NCBI GenBank assembly: GCA_034336665.1 | Contig: JAPFBE010000003.1 | Location: 61,671,352-61,735,351 of the forward strand | Direction: 5' to 3' | DNA from: Luscinia megarhynchos | Taxonomy: Eukaryota; Chordata; Aves; Passeriformes; Turdidae | Length of the DNA: 64,000 nt | Shown here: positions 23,201 through 35,420 of the stretch, piece by piece | How positions within the stretch are numbered: the first letter of the stretch is position 1 | Layout: the number at the start of each line of letters is the position of its first letter | Program-made: the position numbers and the translations under genes | The notes under the pieces: generated by a model | What the model was told of the DNA's origin: nothing | The model's input: the letters and a program-made list of their open reading frames with translations, nothing else | The model's database searches: none

Positions 23201-23712
23201 AGGACTAAAGTGAACAGCATTTGCTATTGTACAATGAAATCAGAGTTTTGAATTTGCTAGGATAAATCTGATCTAAGGATGCTTCTATAGACTATAAGGA
23301 CTGCAAGAAGTATGTGCAGGAAAAATAAAGCTAGATTTTTTTTCTTTTACCTCTTGATTTTTCAATAGCAAACCTTCCATTTAGATTTTTTTTTTAAGCC
23401 ACTAAAATGCTCAATATAGCATAAAGACTAGTGGTGTAGTCATCAAAAGGTTGGATTTCTATATTTTTTTTAGCATCTTACAGTTTTGACTCCAACATAT
23501 CTATGGGCCTGACTTGTAATAACAAACATATTCCTGAGGATTTAAGAAAGGATTTGGAATTAAATTTAGGTTCTCTGGTAAAGTTTTGCTTAAATGGTCT
23601 AACTGTAACTTCTAAAAGTTTTAATATTTTTGTGGATTTAATGGTTCTGAGAAGTTCTGGCTTGTTATCTATGAAAACTGAAGCCCATTCTTTATTCATG
23701 GATTAATTACAG
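20216..23712. other. AT-rich non-coding stretch, probably first intron of the rightward unit
   Basis: T-runs predominate (for example 20382-20399 and 20830-20839). An old MITE-like repeat lies at 21219-21310. I see no coding exon, RNA gene or intact element. Confidence 0.65.
21219..21310. repeat. Degenerate palindromic ancient repeat, likely same family as 9686-9762
   Basis: It begins ggccccagttctgcac and continues with gtgtgtaagcacactgagtagt, matching in order the half-site words of the family described at 9686-9762. The right end is unclear. Confidence 0.35.
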
Positions 23713-23784
23713 CAGAACAGTGGCCAAGTGATCTCCACACCACCCATGAACTTCAGCCATGAACTGAAGAAGATTCATCAAATG
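23713..23784 (+). other. Candidate 72-base exon (rightward)
   Basis: The acceptor ATTAATTACAG precedes 23713 and the donor AAATG|GTGAGA follows 23784. The segment is exactly 24 codons and is open in phase 0, with the words QVISTPPMNF and HELKKIHQM. It also contains an ATG with AAC following. It could be a coding exon, a 5' UTR exon of a gene starting in the CpG island, or a pseudo-exon. I do not recognise the peptide. Confidence 0.28.
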
Positions 23785-26254
23785 GTGAGAAAAGAGTGTG
23801 TGTTGTTGTCATGACTATTAAGTTAGGGATGCTCTATTATATTTCTCCTGTTTAGCACTGATTCTGTTATTTTTAGGTATGGAAGTTAAATTTTGTTGGG
23901 TAATTTCTGGGACCATAACCTAATTTATCCTCCACACCCTGTATTTCATCTGTTAATTTTTCAAGCTTTGCTTTATTCCTTGCTGTCCTTAACTTCAAAA
24001 ATAATTGAGATACACTGAATTCATTAGTTAATTTCTTTAACCTTAGTTCTGTGCTTAACTCTCTTCACATGAATAATTTTATCTGTAGCACTACTTAGAA
24101 GAGTAAAGTTCAGTATATATGAAACTGTTTGAAAGACTGAAGTTTAAGTTTTGCAGATGTGTATGCCTGCAACTAAATGAAATTCTACCTAAATAAATGC
24201 AGGAGTGAGGGATCTGAAAGTGCTTTTAATTAGCTTGTTTGCTCTTTTGCCATACAATTTGTTTCTTTTAAGACTGTTGCAAGATGTTAATTTGCTTCTC
24301 CAGTTTCCCAGTTTCTGGGAAATTTTGAGCTCTGAGCTTCACAACATTTATAAAATATTAGTAGTGCTCATAATTCTCCTGGGAAGAACAAAATATTATT
24401 TTGTTTAGCCATTTTGTGAAAAGGCAACTGAGTATAGAGGAACTATTTCTCTCTTTATTTCACTGCCTTAATCAGGTCTTTAATCCTACTCATAAGAATC
24501 ACTAGGTAATGATTTTTATATGTATGGATTTATTAAGCATAGATCTTAAAAACAAGGAGTTTCTTTTAGAGATGTAAATGAAGGATGGAATATTGGCAGC
24601 AGGGGCTTGCTTGTGTAAGAATATAGTTGTTAAGTGTTGTTGACTTCCTGATAATTTAGATAGGTGACAGTTTAAAATAATGGTACACAGACTGATCCAT
24701 AGTTCAGGAGATGGATCACAGTGACCAGAAATTCAGAGAGTGCTGAAATGCCCCAGACCTTTTTTGGTATCTCAACAAATGGGTCAATTTCTGTTTTCCT
24801 TTAGTCACTGTATTGTAGAGTAAGGAGTAAAAGGGACAGAACCCTATTAGTGGCTTAAGATTTTCAGAGTTTGTTCTCTTGGAATATGGGATATTAACCC
24901 TGTCTCAGCTGTTTACCAACTGGGTTTGGAAGCACAAATATGTTTAAATCTCCAAGAGAGATGCTGAGTCCTTTATGCCAACATCAACCACTAAACTTAA
25001 TCTTTGCCAGGGTTCTTTACTATTTCATGTTTTAAAAAAAAGGTTTAATACTTAAACCAAAAAGAAGCAGCAGTTTTCAGGCACAGTGCATTGATATGTA
25101 ACCCAGAGGTCATTTATTTTTAATACAGATTCAACAATCTGTTTCTTTGTTCTTTCTCAGACATTTTTTCTTTAGTTTTTTTTTTGTGAGCTGATTCTTG
25201 AATTATCTTTGAGCATTTAACCATCTGCATTCTCTTCATCAAATTAATCTTGCATTTAAGTAAAAATGCTTGCATGAGTGTGGGAGAGAAGAGCCTGTAT
25301 CCACATTAGTTCCTTGCATCTTGTATTTGACTTTGCCTATCTGCTAACCAATGGTCTGGATCCTGGCTAGCACCAAAGTATGAGTCTGTGTGTTATTAGG
25401 GTAAGGAGCTGAGGCTCAGTTTTGAGTGTGTTTTTGATATTACAGACCTAGTGAAAGATAACCATAGGGTGTAAATTGATTTCTACATATAAGCACTTCC
25501 TTAGCTGCTTAGCTGAGCAGAGTTTAGCTACTCCAAATGCTTAAAGTTAAATGGTTTAAAGGTTTTCTTAAGGCATGTTTTGAATGGATGTAATTCTTTC
25601 ACTTCGACAGAAGAAGAGGTAGGCCAATGTCAAACTGTTTTGAAAAGCTTGTTTTCATTACCCTGCTTAGAATATAACTTGGTTTCTTTTGTTCCATCCC
25701 CTTTTAGTTGAATCACTTTCACTTCCCTAACTCTTCTTAGATCTGTTGTGTCCTGCTAACCTTTCCTCTAATGTCCAGTTTTCTATTAACTTTTCCACAC
25801 TGATTATTCTTTGTCTGTCTTCTTTTCTACTGGAGTTTTGGTGAGGTCATTATACTTTTTCAGTTTCTTTCCTTCCTGGAATCCAGCAACAAATAAACCC
25901 CTCTGATTTCAAGTTTGCCTTTTTAGTGAGAAATACACAAGTTAAAAATGTAGTGCTGTATCAATAGAAAGGGTAAACAGAGCATTGTGGATGCTCTTTA
26001 TAGAAAAGGAACCAGGTTTCAGATACTATTAAAAACTATTCCCTAATTTGGGATATCGAGATCCAGGCAGTAAGAGCAGGATTTTAGGGTGATGCTTTAA
26101 AAATCACTATGCTTATTCTAAAAAAGTAAAAAACCCAAACAAAAAAACCACCAACCCGACCAAAAAGCCCACAAAAGCACAGGTGTACTGAATAGACTGA
26201 TTAGACTTGATGTGGCTGTTTTATTGAACTGTGTATAATTGAACTTTTTTTAAG
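23785..26254. other. AT-rich non-coding stretch
   Basis: I see no gene or recognisable element. The sequence is typical of a long avian intron or intergenic region. Confidence 0.65.
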
Positions 26255-26325
26255 GCTTGGGAAAGACAGTATGGAGTTGGAAGAGAAGCAGGGATCTCCA
26301 TGAAGGGCAGTCAGTTATAGTCGGG
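26255..26325 (+). other. Candidate 71-base non-coding exon (rightward)
   Basis: The acceptor GAACTTTTTTTAAG and donor CGGG|GTAAGT bound 71 purine-rich bases. The only ATG frame of note is a 10-codon one ending in TGA, so if used this would be a 5' UTR or long non-coding RNA exon. Confidence 0.25.
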
Positions 26326-29015
26326 GTAAGTTAAAAAAATTGTATTTCTGTTAAATTTTCACCTTTATGAAGTACCTGTATTCGGAGCCCTGATCACCTT
26401 GCAAAATGAAGCTGGTTTTATTGAAACAGTCTCTACAAACTCTGGGTTCATTTATGCTATCACTGTGTAACAATTGTGCTCTGTTGTATCTGATTTTGTG
26501 ATGTAACTCCTGAATGAAAAAAAGTGACATAAAAATCATTATTTTCACATTGATTATGATACAGTGTTTTCGTGCCTAGGTTCTGAGCAAGAAATATAGG
26601 ATCATGTTATCTTCTAGTGACTTTCAAATCTACTACTTAATTTCAGCTGCATTTGACATAGAGATAAAGGTCACAAAGTCAAGTTTCTGCAATTTGAGTG
26701 AAATTTAGCAGCTGTGAGTAGAGAAGGGACTCAAATTAGTGCCCCCGGGGTAGAAAAAGCTGCAGCATAGATTCAGAAATTTTCTGTTCTGTTGAACCTG
26801 TTGCCTTGCAGGTCGGCATGCTTGGCTGGTCTGCCAGGCGACACGTGTAGCTCAGACCTGGCCACAATGTGAGCTGCCTCCTGTTCTCCTAAACATCACA
26901 TGCTGAAATTCAGAGAAATGTCTTTAGAAGAGAGTGGGAAAACAGCCACTTCAGCACAAGTGTGTTGGTGGCACTTATAAGCATGCAGGTAGGTAACTAG
27001 ACTTCATTACTTCTGCTAGTCACGAAAAAAATGTTGGTTTTGCCAGGGCCTTCTAGTCTCCCCAAAACACTTGTGAATCATTCCCTGATAGGGTGTTTTC
27101 TCTACCTGGATTAGTAAAATGTTTTTCATGTCCATGTCAGAGAAGGGAACTGTTGAGACAGCTTCAGTATTTCACTTCTTTGCTTGTTTGGATGTTAGCT
27201 CTGAGCTATTCCTTAGGCTGTCAAAATTGTAAAACTGTGTTTTCAGCTCTCTCCAGAAATTGACTGTAATTTAGACTGCAGCTACGTGTCCCTGACCCAT
27301 TCTGCAACCTACTCTTTTGGAACAGTGCAGAAAATATGCATTGTATTCCAATTAATTTCCTTTGTGAAGAAAGATGTGGAGCTAGATACAGGGAGAGAAA
27401 ACAATATTAGGATCAGGCTTCATCAAGTTACTACACTGCAATACAACTTGGGAAATGCTGAATCTGTTGCTGCATGATTTTGTCACCAAAATTGTACTGA
27501 AAGGTCTTGTCTGCCCATTCATCTCAGTCAGTGAGAAATGGGCAGATTAGACTTGCAAGAGGTGCTGTGTCACTCACTGTACAGGCTCAGGTAGGCACAC
27601 TGATTTGGCATATCTCTGATAGTTTTAGATTTTCTGTGTAATGTTAGACAGGGGTCAAGATACAACACTCTTCAAACAGAATTTAGTACTGTAGCATGTT
27701 ATTTAAAAACAGTTAAATTTCTCAGATTAACAGAAGCCTAACAGAATAGTAATGCATATGAAATGTAAAATTTGAAAGAAGTAACATGAGAAAAAACTCT
27801 CTCAGTTCAGTATCATAAGGTAACTCTCTTGAAATGTCAAATTTTGTTTGCCCAGTTGAAAACCATCAACCTGGCAGCAGGGAACAAAAGCTTGTGATAC
27901 TCTTTTCCATTTTCTGCTAATTTTCATGGGTTTTTTTTTCCACAAAATCAAAGCCAAGAAGAGAACAATTAGTCATTACAAAAAAAAAAAAAAAGCCCAA
28001 AAACAAAACCCCAAAACCCTCAAACATACTGCATTCCATTTTATGAAACTTTTGGTTGTCAGATTCTCAAATCCTTTCATTTGGTCCCAGCTTTTTTGTT
28101 TATTTGCTTTTAAATGTTGTTGTTTCTGCAGAGCTATCTGTATTAAAGGAACAAAGAAATGGGTTTTTGCATGTTTCTAGGATCTATTGGTTCTTAGAAC
28201 CTTTATCACCAGTCATCTTGCCTAGTGTCACCAGTTAAATATTACTTAATGGAACCTATGTTTAACAGGCTTTTAAATGCTTATAATATATAAAAATACT
28301 GTAATTTATAACATTTTCCTTTTAAAGATCGACATAGATGTGTTTTTAATAAGAAGAGTAAGGTCAAATAATGGATGTTAAGCTTTGTATGAACAGCAAA
28401 GTGGTGGTGTATTCTTGTTTAACAAAGTGTTGTGCACTTCCTGTATTTTAAATGGTGTTTATGAAGTCCTTAAACTTAGCAAAGTTTTTCATAAGGATTT
28501 TTTGTTTTAAAAAGCTGGTACTTTTTGGTCTAAAAATTACTAATTCTGCTTTTCATTATGTATTTTTGAAGCCTTTAGTCATGGATGCTACTATATGTGG
28601 TCCGATTCTTTCACAGTCATAAAGACCTCAATAAATTCACAAGCCTATGCTGTGTCCATAAAATGAATGTTGTGGGACAGATATCAAAAAGGTTGAAGCA
28701 CTAAAAAGTGACTCGCACAATAGAACCATATAAACTAGGATAATTAATTTTTATAAAATGATAATTTAAAAGTTACATTTCAAGTAGTATCAGTAAAAGG
28801 TTCCATAATGTACTGTCACTACATGTAAAATTCATAAGCAATTTCTAAGCCAACATTCGTCAAAAGAAGGAGCTAAAAACTCCTATAAATAATATGCAAC
28901 TTAAAGATGTATGGAACTCCTTTATTATGTGCTAAATGCTGTAATAAAACAGGCTATCAGTAGGTTTTGCTGCATGTTACTAATTTTATTTTTTTTAATC
29001 TTGGTATTTTTGCAG
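26326..29015. other. Non-coding stretch with A/C-rich low-complexity block
   Basis: It contains a short GC-rich patch at about 26815-26880 with an E-box (CACGTG), and an A-run plus A/C-rich block at 27981-28023. A splice-bounded segment ending CATGCAG|GTAGGT near 26991 is weak. No gene is recognised. Confidence 0.55.
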
Positions 29016-29242
29016 GTGTGTGGAGGAACAGGTCCTGTTCTCGCTGTTGTTACTCCCACATAGGCAGACTCTGTAATTGATTATGTGTGGGTAGGGCCCT
29101 ATTGAAATTCAGGAGATTCTGCAGTAGAGCGGGGTTCTTTCTGTGAAAGTTGAGTTGCAAGATCAGGACCCTACTGTGCCTCCTTACTGTGCATTCTGTC
29201 ACTGTCTCATTGATTGTACTGGAACCTGCCTATTGGGATAAT
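29016..29242 (+). other. Candidate exon containing an exonised repeat
   Basis: A very good acceptor, a T-rich tract ending GTATTTTTGCAG, precedes 29016, and a GTAAGT donor begins at 29243. The 227 bases between contain the palindromic repeat at 29031-29170, so most of the exon would be repeat-derived. All frames contain stops, so it would be non-coding. Confidence 0.22.
29031..29170. repeat. Palindromic MITE-like repeat
   Basis: The left end ggtcctgttct and the right end agatcaggacc are reverse complements apart from one base. Inside are agggccctattgaaattcag and further ATTGAA-type words. This fits an old palindromic element of archosaurs with ends GGTCCTGATC. No coding capacity is visible. 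Confidence 0.5.
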
Positions 29243-32200
29243 GTAAGTCCTGCTTTTCCCCCACTTGTACTTTAGATGTGAATTAATCATAAAGCATTTC
29301 TAATTAGAAAATTAGTATAATTTACATGCATTCTTTTAATTATGTTTTTTGGCAGCACCAAATACTATATTCCTCAAAACTTCTTAATGGCACTGAGGCT
29401 TTGTGGATAGTTGGTCACATGGTGAGAAAATTCAGCTGTAAGTACATCAAAATGATTGACTCTTTCAATAGTTAGTCTTTACTGATGTTGGCAAACTAAT
29501 AGTGATAAAAATGTGAATCAAGAGGTTTGAGTTATGTCAAATTACTTCAATACTTTTTAGAAAATATTTACAGTATACCCTCAAAGGATTTTATTATTCT
29601 TAGGTAATTCACTGTGGGACCATGAAATTCTTCCCTACTGCTATTAGGTAGGGAGTTCTAAGTTGTTTGTTTTCTTTATTTTCAGAATGGTGTGTCTCTG
29701 ACTTGCTCTGTGTTTTTGAGCGATAAACTTTTTGAAATTTATGGATCTATAAAAACTGTTTATACCACTAATATTTGTATAGCTATTGCAAACTGATTTA
29801 CTAACATAATTGTCTTGCTAGGTTGAATACTGAAATGTTAATAAATATACACTTATATTTGTGTCAGTGTACCTTGGTTAAATTAAACTGAGCTGCCATT
29901 ATAAGTGAATTTGATCATACATGCTGATTAGCTATAGTCTTAGGTAGGAACTACATATCACCCATATCATATGTCAGTGGATTCACCAAAAATAGCTATA
30001 AATATCTGTGCTAGGGTTAAGGAGGAAGTTATTTTCTTGTAGCTATGGGTACAGTCATTGCTTTGAATCCTATTTTTATATACAAATGAGCAAAAACTAC
30101 ATGTAGGTGTTTTCCCTGTATAACAAAAGGGGCATTGTAAACTCTGTGCCCTTTTTTATGATGTTATATTTACTTTCTGGCATTTAAATTCAAGGATGTT
30201 TTCAGCTATGTCTTAATATAAAAAAATGGAAGAACTGGAAATGTTACTGAATTTGTAATAAGGGGCTGTAAAGATCTGGAGGAATTGTGTGTAAGGACAA
30301 CTAGAGTTTCTTTCTCATGAAGCAAGGACACAGATAATAATTGATGAGTAAAGGTTAAGGAGCACAGGATTATTTTTATTGCTTGGCACAAGAGCAGCAT
30401 GAAATGGAAGTAATTTGAAGAAAGAGCAAGACCAAAAAAGAAGTCAGACTCAGATCAGAAGTAGACTAGAGAGTCCAGTTAAAAAAAGCCAAAACAAACC
30501 TACCAACAAAAATCCCCCAAGCAAAACCAAAGCCCTTAATACGGGTTTGAGAAATACACTTGAGAGGAAAACTAAATGGATAACTACTGGTATCTTTCAT
30601 TGCACTGCATATATTTAAGTTTAAAATTTTCAGTAGATGCTTTTCTTGAAGTTTTTGGTTTTCTTCTGCTGGAGAGGAGTATAAGAGCTTTGAAGCCTTA
30701 AAGAAGACTCAGTGACTACTTGCAAATTACAGTATGAATTGGGGATTCATATGACAGTTACTACTAAGAGATGAAGACAATGGGTTGCTAAATAAAATTA
30801 GTGCCAAGCAGAAGCCATAATTTCTTGCTCAAACACAAAACTTAATGATTTTGAAATGCATCACCTTCAACAGCACTCGAACCACAGTTTTATTATGTTC
30901 ATTATGGGATGGACATTTTCAGAGGTCTCATTTATAAATCTGAACACTTATTCTTTTGAGATTTTGCAATATAAAATGATAGAGATTTTTCAATATGAAA
31001 TGAAATAATGATTTCATTTCAGAAACGGAAATGTTTCAGCACACTGAATGTTTCATTTTGCATAAAAAATCCTAATCAGTGTATTTTCTTTTTAAAATGT
31101 TTAGACTTGTACGTGTGCTGTTTTCACCTTTTAATCCTATTGGCCATATATATTTTTACTTGCAGTAAGTTGGGTGAAAGAAAGAAAAGCAGGAGATTAG
31201 GTGATTGCAAAAAAAAACCCCTAAACACAGCCTTCTAGCTGAGCCTCTAGATCAGAAGTGCCTCAGAGCAGATCTAATTTCAGAGGAGAAAAAGAAGGGA
31301 AGTGACATGCCAGTGAGTCGGGTATGAGGAATCCTCCACATGTTTCATCTGTATCTGATGTTTTTCTCTCGTCAGTACTGAGAAGCAGATCACCTGGGTG
31401 TGACTGCTTCCCTTTCATGTGATTGCTACTTCCCAGTACTTTGAGGGAGATAATGTTGGGGCATAGTTCTGTTCTGCCTGCAGCAGTGCTGCTACAAATG
31501 TTTGGAAGAGGAGGAACTCTGAATTGTCTCCTGCTTTAACCAGATCTCCTGTACTCACTGCTTCCTGCCCCTGTGGTTGAGTACCTGATCTGATTGTTTC
31601 TTTCATTTAACTCATGCTGTGATGCTATAAATGACTGAAACCAGGACCAAAGCAAGAAAACAGATATCAAGAGAAGGAGGTGATGTTTTGGAATGTAGGG
31701 AGTGGGCATTTGCTGCACAGCTACACTTTGTCAGCTCTTCAGAATACCTCAAGAGCTGAAATGCCAAACTACAGCAACAAAGTAAGTTTCCTTCTGTGCA
31801 CTGAGAAGGAAGAGCAAAGGAATGTGCCTGAACATTCAGCATGTTAGTTTTAAGTCTCTGAGATCTCTTCCCCTACTGCTGTTTGCACTCTGTTTGTATC
31901 GTGACTGTCCTGAATGTAGCATGTCTTTGTGTCAAATGCGACACTCCTCACTTTGTAACGTGAACATTGTTTTTCTTCAACCTTGAAAGTCAAAACATGG
32001 TAGCATAGATAGCTGTAACAAGTTATTAATAAATATGACACAAAATAATGTTCTCATTTCACAGTATTTATAGGAAAAACAATGTTTAATGCGTTTCATA
32101 TACCTCTTCTTTTCCAATCCTAAACAGATTTAATGCATGAAAATTTTCTCCAGCAATGTCCTCAGTTCTTTATTTCCAGTTACAACTATTGGTCTTTTGT

Positions 32201-34690
32201 TAGTAGTTATTTTTTGTATTTAGGTTGATGCCCTTGCAAAGCTTCTCTGGACCCTTTATGAATGATAACATCGTGCTGTCATTTGTTTTGTCATCAAATC
32301 TAGTGCAAACCTGCATTTTGGGAATCTTTTTCCAATACTTAAAGAATGGTCATTCTTCTCTGTAAGCAGGTTTTTCATGGATCAAGTCTTTATTAGAAAG
32401 TCTTTTAGTTTGCCTTGACAAAATGCAGTATTGCCTTGCTCATTAGATAGTCAAAATGCTGCTCTACTGTAAATACCATTTTCCAAACCTACTCCTTTGC
32501 TATTTTCAATTTCTTGCTTCATTTTAAAGCAATAAAGATAAGCTATCTGTCTTTATTTTCAAGGCTCATCAGGACTACTTCTACCTGATATTTCTCCTTC
32601 AGTATCAAGAGGTTGACTCTGGTTTTGATCAACATCTGATGCCAACTTCCATCATTCGGTCGTTAAATTTTCAGACCACACTGAATATTTTCTCCTCAGC
32701 TGCCTCTCATGTATTGGTTGACTTCATAAACAGAAGTGTTCACTATCTTTCCTCTATTTTTTTCTTAAAAGTTTTATGTACTGTGAAGCTTCAAGCAATC
32801 CAACTAGACAACAGTTATGTTGCAGGTATATTAATGCCAGTGCATATCACAGTAGTATCATGTCATTGCATTTGCTGCCATAATCCCTCTGTTGCCTCCT
32901 TTAGTAGAATCTAAGCATATCGATATTTTGTTGTGTGTTTTTTCATGGCCCAGCATAATAAAAAGTGGCCCATGGTGAGGCCTTCCAAGATTTATGGTAG
33001 CACAGATAAATAATAATGAATATACATGGGATGCTGCAGTGTAGCTGTTGGATTCTGTTGTGCCTAGTGCCACGTCATAATTTAATGCAGAAATAAGGTG
33101 CGCCAACCAGAAGCCTTGCAAAAGGAAAATAAGTGAGTTGCAGCCAACAGAAAAAGATGCTAGCCCCAGTGGCCTTCTCAGCTGTCAAACTCAAGTCCAT
33201 AGCTACTGGCATTGTCCAGAAAGCATCTCTCTTTTCTTTTCTCCACAGCAGTAAGAACAAATTCTCCCTTCTCATGTAAGGAAGTAAATGCAAATATCAC
33301 AAAAGTCTGCAGTGTATGCAGAAGGACTTTTTAGACTTCTGTAGCATCCTTCATGTATTTCATTCCTGACACAGCATCTCCTAATACAGAATCTTGAGTA
33401 ACCACAACTGTGCCATTCATCAGTCCTTTTTTCAAATGCCATTTGATCTCTGTTGGGAAGGAACCTACACTAGTTTTTATTTGGTATCTTGGCATATTCC
33501 TGTCGCATACTACTCTGCTTCCATTGTGCTCAAAAGTAATGAGTCTTCAGAAAAGTGATAAGGATTCATTCAGTTGGGAATTCCCCAGGTATGTTACCCT
33601 CTTTCTGTAAGTGGGTCTGCATGTAACTCTTTCTTTTAAAGGCACACTGAAATGTCAGTGTTTAGATTGTACAGAGATGATGGAATTTTGAGTGCCTGAC
33701 TGATTACAGAGATGGTAGATTGGACTGTGCAGACAAATGATGCAGTATGTACCAAAGAAAATATAGTCCAATAGTTTAATTTTATCAGAATAAACCACAA
33801 AATGTAGTTCTATATGGTTCTATGGCTGAATAGGAGAATTTAGTAGGCTCTGGGCTTGTTGGTGAGACAGAGGCAATTGCTGTGGAACACTGTGGGAGAC
33901 TGAGGAGCCCGTACAACCCAAAAGTTTGATCATAGCAACAGTTCTTGGTTATATATGTACAGACTGGATAAACTTAATGTTAAGCCTCGTTAGGCCATCA
34001 TGTACAGACTGTGTATTTCGATATCATTGAGCACTAATTTTTGAGCAAACAAGATAGGGAATCCAGAAGGAGAAAGACAGCCCTTGATTTAATCTAGATC
34101 AACATACGACAAATGACTGTGGAAGAACTATTCAGTAGTGAGATACCATACTCAAGTCTGTCATACTTGTAGGAGAAAAAAAGAGTAAAATAAAATTTTT
34201 TAAAAGTTCAGTCTTGCTTAAAAGAAGAATTGTATGCTAATGAAGACACAGTTTAAATAATTATTGGAAATACATTGAAGCTTTGTTTTCTGATTCTAAC
34301 CTGATTAAGACTTTTTCCAACACAATTCAGCAGTAAAAGAAGCTACTAGAAATAAATACAGATTTTTAAAACAGCGAAATCCAAGCAAGCAAAGCAGAAA
34401 AGAGCACAATTCTGGCAAGTGTAGACCTTATGTGAAGCAGAACAAAAAGATTTTGAAATACAATGGGCTAAAATTCTAAAAGCCAAACTCCATCATTTTC
34501 CAGTGCAAAGTTTATTAGTAGGGAGGTGAGTTTAATAGATAGTTGTGGTTAAGGAGAAAGACAAAGCCATTACAGAAAGAAATTGAACTCATTGCACTGG
34601 CGAGGTTTATGACAGGATGATTAGGGACATCCCCAAACAGGAGTTGTTTTTAATAGGAATAGTTCAGATTTGATATCTCAATAAAAGGTT
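29243..34690. other. AT-rich non-coding stretch
   Basis: I see no gene. An A/C-rich, G-poor block lies at 30481-30537. The short open frames at 30415-30618, 31415-31606 and 32858-33121 have no supporting signals. Confidence 0.65.
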
Positions 34691-34849
34691 TTTAAACAAA
34701 TTGGTTGAATAAACATTAATAAACTTCCCAATAACATGCTTTTTATTCAGTAGTAATAGAATTCAGAAATTAAATTGGTGAAAAACCATGAGCTGTGTTG
34801 TATAATCTGATACTTAAATTAGCCTTGATAACAGAGGAATGGAAAGAAA

Positions 34850-35420
34850 CAAATGTGACCCTAGTTTTAAAAAGGGTTTTAGGGGTGGTCATGGACTAAT
34901 GGACTAAAAAGTGAGGCTATCATGACAGACAAAATGGCAGTGAGTGTGATAAAGCATATAATTAATAGAATCATGGACAGGTGAAATAGCAACCATTATA
35001 GGTTTTGTACAAGTAGTTTTGTCTTAGAGCTTTGCTAGTTATTTGAAGGAGTCATTTCCAGATGCGCAGGAAAACATGACCCAAAAGTTTTTAAAAAGTT
35101 CTGTTACTGAAGACTGTTAACAAAATGAAGTAGGGAGTCACCTAAAATTCTTTGTGGATTAGTAAAGAGCTAGAAGATAAGGAACAGCATAGTGATTAAT
35201 GGGCAGTTTTAACACTGCCCCCTCACGGAGGTTCGTACTGGCACCTTTGCTGGTCCACCTGTTCCTAAACAATCTGAAAAAATGCAATTGTAAAGATTGC
35301 AGACGATAAAAAGAAAATATTCACAGTTGGAGGCAGACCTAATGTTGACCCTGAAGAGCTGCAGGAGGATCTCACAGCAGGACCTGTGGTGATCCAGGAG
35401 CCATGGCTGTCACAGTGGCC
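34850..35420 (+). mobile_element. Old CR1-like LINE fragment, reverse-transcriptase 3' portion
   Basis: Around 35230-35400 the + strand follows, with many changes, the CR1 reverse-transcriptase segment that encodes the words FADD and the linker beyond. Examples are actggcacctttgctggtcc, tgcagacgataaaaag and gagctgcaggaggatct. The upstream 350 bases resemble the preceding part of the same open reading frame more weakly. The frame is broken by stops and shifts, so the copy is long dead. Boundaries are approximate; the fragment may begin nearer 34700. Confidence 0.55.
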
